NCBI GenBank assembly: GCA_003537575.1
Contig: DPRS01000032.1
Location: 41,782-49,214 of the forward strand
Direction of reading: 5' to 3'
DNA length: 7,433 nt
DNA from: Oxalobacteraceae bacterium
GTDB taxonomy: Bacteria > Pseudomonadota > Gammaproteobacteria > Burkholderiales > Burkholderiaceae_D
The notes beneath the pieces are model-generated. The model saw nothing but the letters and a program-made list of their open reading frames with translations. It was not told where the DNA came from and did no database searches. This document shows positions 7,323 to 7,433 of this stretch, piece by piece. Every line of letters begins with the position of its first letter. The first letter of the stretch is position 1. The position numbers and the translations under genes are program-made.

Positions 7323-7372
7323 GTTGCCGTTAAACGCAGGCGGGGAAAGGGTTTCCTCGGAAGTAGGCGCCG

Positions 7373-7384
7373 GATTAGGTGGCA
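7373..7384 (+). repeat. ATTAGGTGG repeat unit 3
   Basis: GATTAGGTGGCA, identical to unit 1. It forms the left arm of an imperfect inverted repeat with unit 4: ATTAGGTGG at 7374-7382 against CCGCCTAAT at 7413-7421. Inner arms GTTCGC (7385-7390) and GCGAAT (7399-7404) can pair in part as well. Confidence 0.65.
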
Positions 7385-7409
7385 GTTCGCCAGAAAAAGC
7401 GAATTCCGG

Positions 7410-7422
7410 TGTCCGCCTAATT
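7410..7422 (-). repeat. ATTAGGCGG repeat unit 4 (inverted)
   Basis: On the minus strand this reads AATTAGGCGGACA, matching unit 2 (GATTAGGTGGACA) at 11 of 13 bases. On the plus strand it starts TGTCC, which resembles the first bases of some insertion-sequence ends, but no transposase or target duplication is visible in the window. Confidence 0.6.
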
Positions 7423-7433
7423 AAAGTTCTTGC

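Larger units (their letters stand above)
7286..7394. repeat. Imperfect tandem repeat, copy B (intI-distal)
   Basis: Second copy of the intI upstream module. The block at 7294-7322 differs from 7141-7169 at only three positions, and 7372-7394 repeats the GGATTAGGTGGCA-NN-TCG-CCAGA block with one base missing. The middle has diverged, keeping a GTTTCC (7351-7356) that may match 7199-7204 of copy A. The position equivalent to the intI start codon is CTG on the plus strand (CAG on the minus strand), so no gene starts here. Confidence 0.7.
7142..7433 (+). other. Probable attI-containing region of the integron
   Basis: The region directly upstream of a divergently read intI is where attI lies in integrons. 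No gene of recognisable product is seen in these 292 bases; they hold the LexA boxes, the tandem copies and the ATTAGGYGG units. The only GTTRRRY core-like site in the attI orientation is GTTAAAC at 7329-7335, 187 bases from the intI start. Repeat similarity continues on both sides of it, which weakens its case as a cassette junction. No attC structure is recognised before the window ends. Confidence 0.5.

Noticed and set aside
7222..7422. CRISPR array
   Set aside because: The repeat units are only about 10-13 bases, unevenly spaced (21, 130 and 37 bases), and one is inverted. No cas gene is present.
7373..7422. attC recombination site formed by units 3 and 4
   Set aside because: An attC runs from RYYYAAC to GTTRRRY. 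Here the arms are in the opposite order (ATTAGGT first, GCCTAAT last) and both miss the conserved AAC/GTT base.

Overview
The window looks like chromosomal DNA of a GC-rich betaproteobacterium, probably Burkholderiales. The pilT-pilU pair, the divergent yggS-proC pair and the glycolate oxidase/LrgAB cluster all fit that group. Genus cannot be fixed from the sequence alone. Single rows counted by hand give about 70% GC in the glcF-lrgAB part, about 55-60% in pilU-pilT, and about 42% just upstream of the integrase.

Layout. (1) Bases 1-1672, plus strand: the 3' part of glcF (iron-sulfur subunit of glycolate oxidase) followed tightly by lrgA and lrgB, two membrane proteins related to plant plastid glycolate/glycerate transporters. 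This is a plausible glycolate transport-and-oxidation operon. (2) Bases 1679-4383, minus strand: pilT, pilU and a thioredoxin/glutathione-peroxidase-fold gene. They are read in that order as one unit, and pilU overlaps the peroxidase gene by 4 bases. PilT and PilU drive type IV pilus retraction. (3) Bases 4384-4496: a short divergent promoter region. (4) Bases 4497-6097, plus strand: yggS (PLP homeostasis protein) and proC (pyrroline-5-carboxylate reductase), two ordinary housekeeping genes. (5) Bases 6011-7141, minus strand: an intact integron integrase, intI, converging on proC and overlapping its 3' end by 87 bases. (6) Bases 7142-7433: the region upstream of intI where attI and any gene cassettes should lie.

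The right-hand end is the part to study. A perfect LexA box (CTGT-N8-ACAG) lies 12 bases upstream of the intI start, arranged as in class 1 integrons, so the integrase is probably SOS-controlled. This control region is present twice, about 150 bases apart. Each imperfect tandem copy has a LexA-like box followed about 50 bases later by the motif GGATTAGGTGGCA. Two further copies of the ATTAGGYGG motif are present, one of them inverted. They could be integrase-binding sites or the repeated ends of an insertion sequence. The window stops before any cassette gene or attC site can be recognised.
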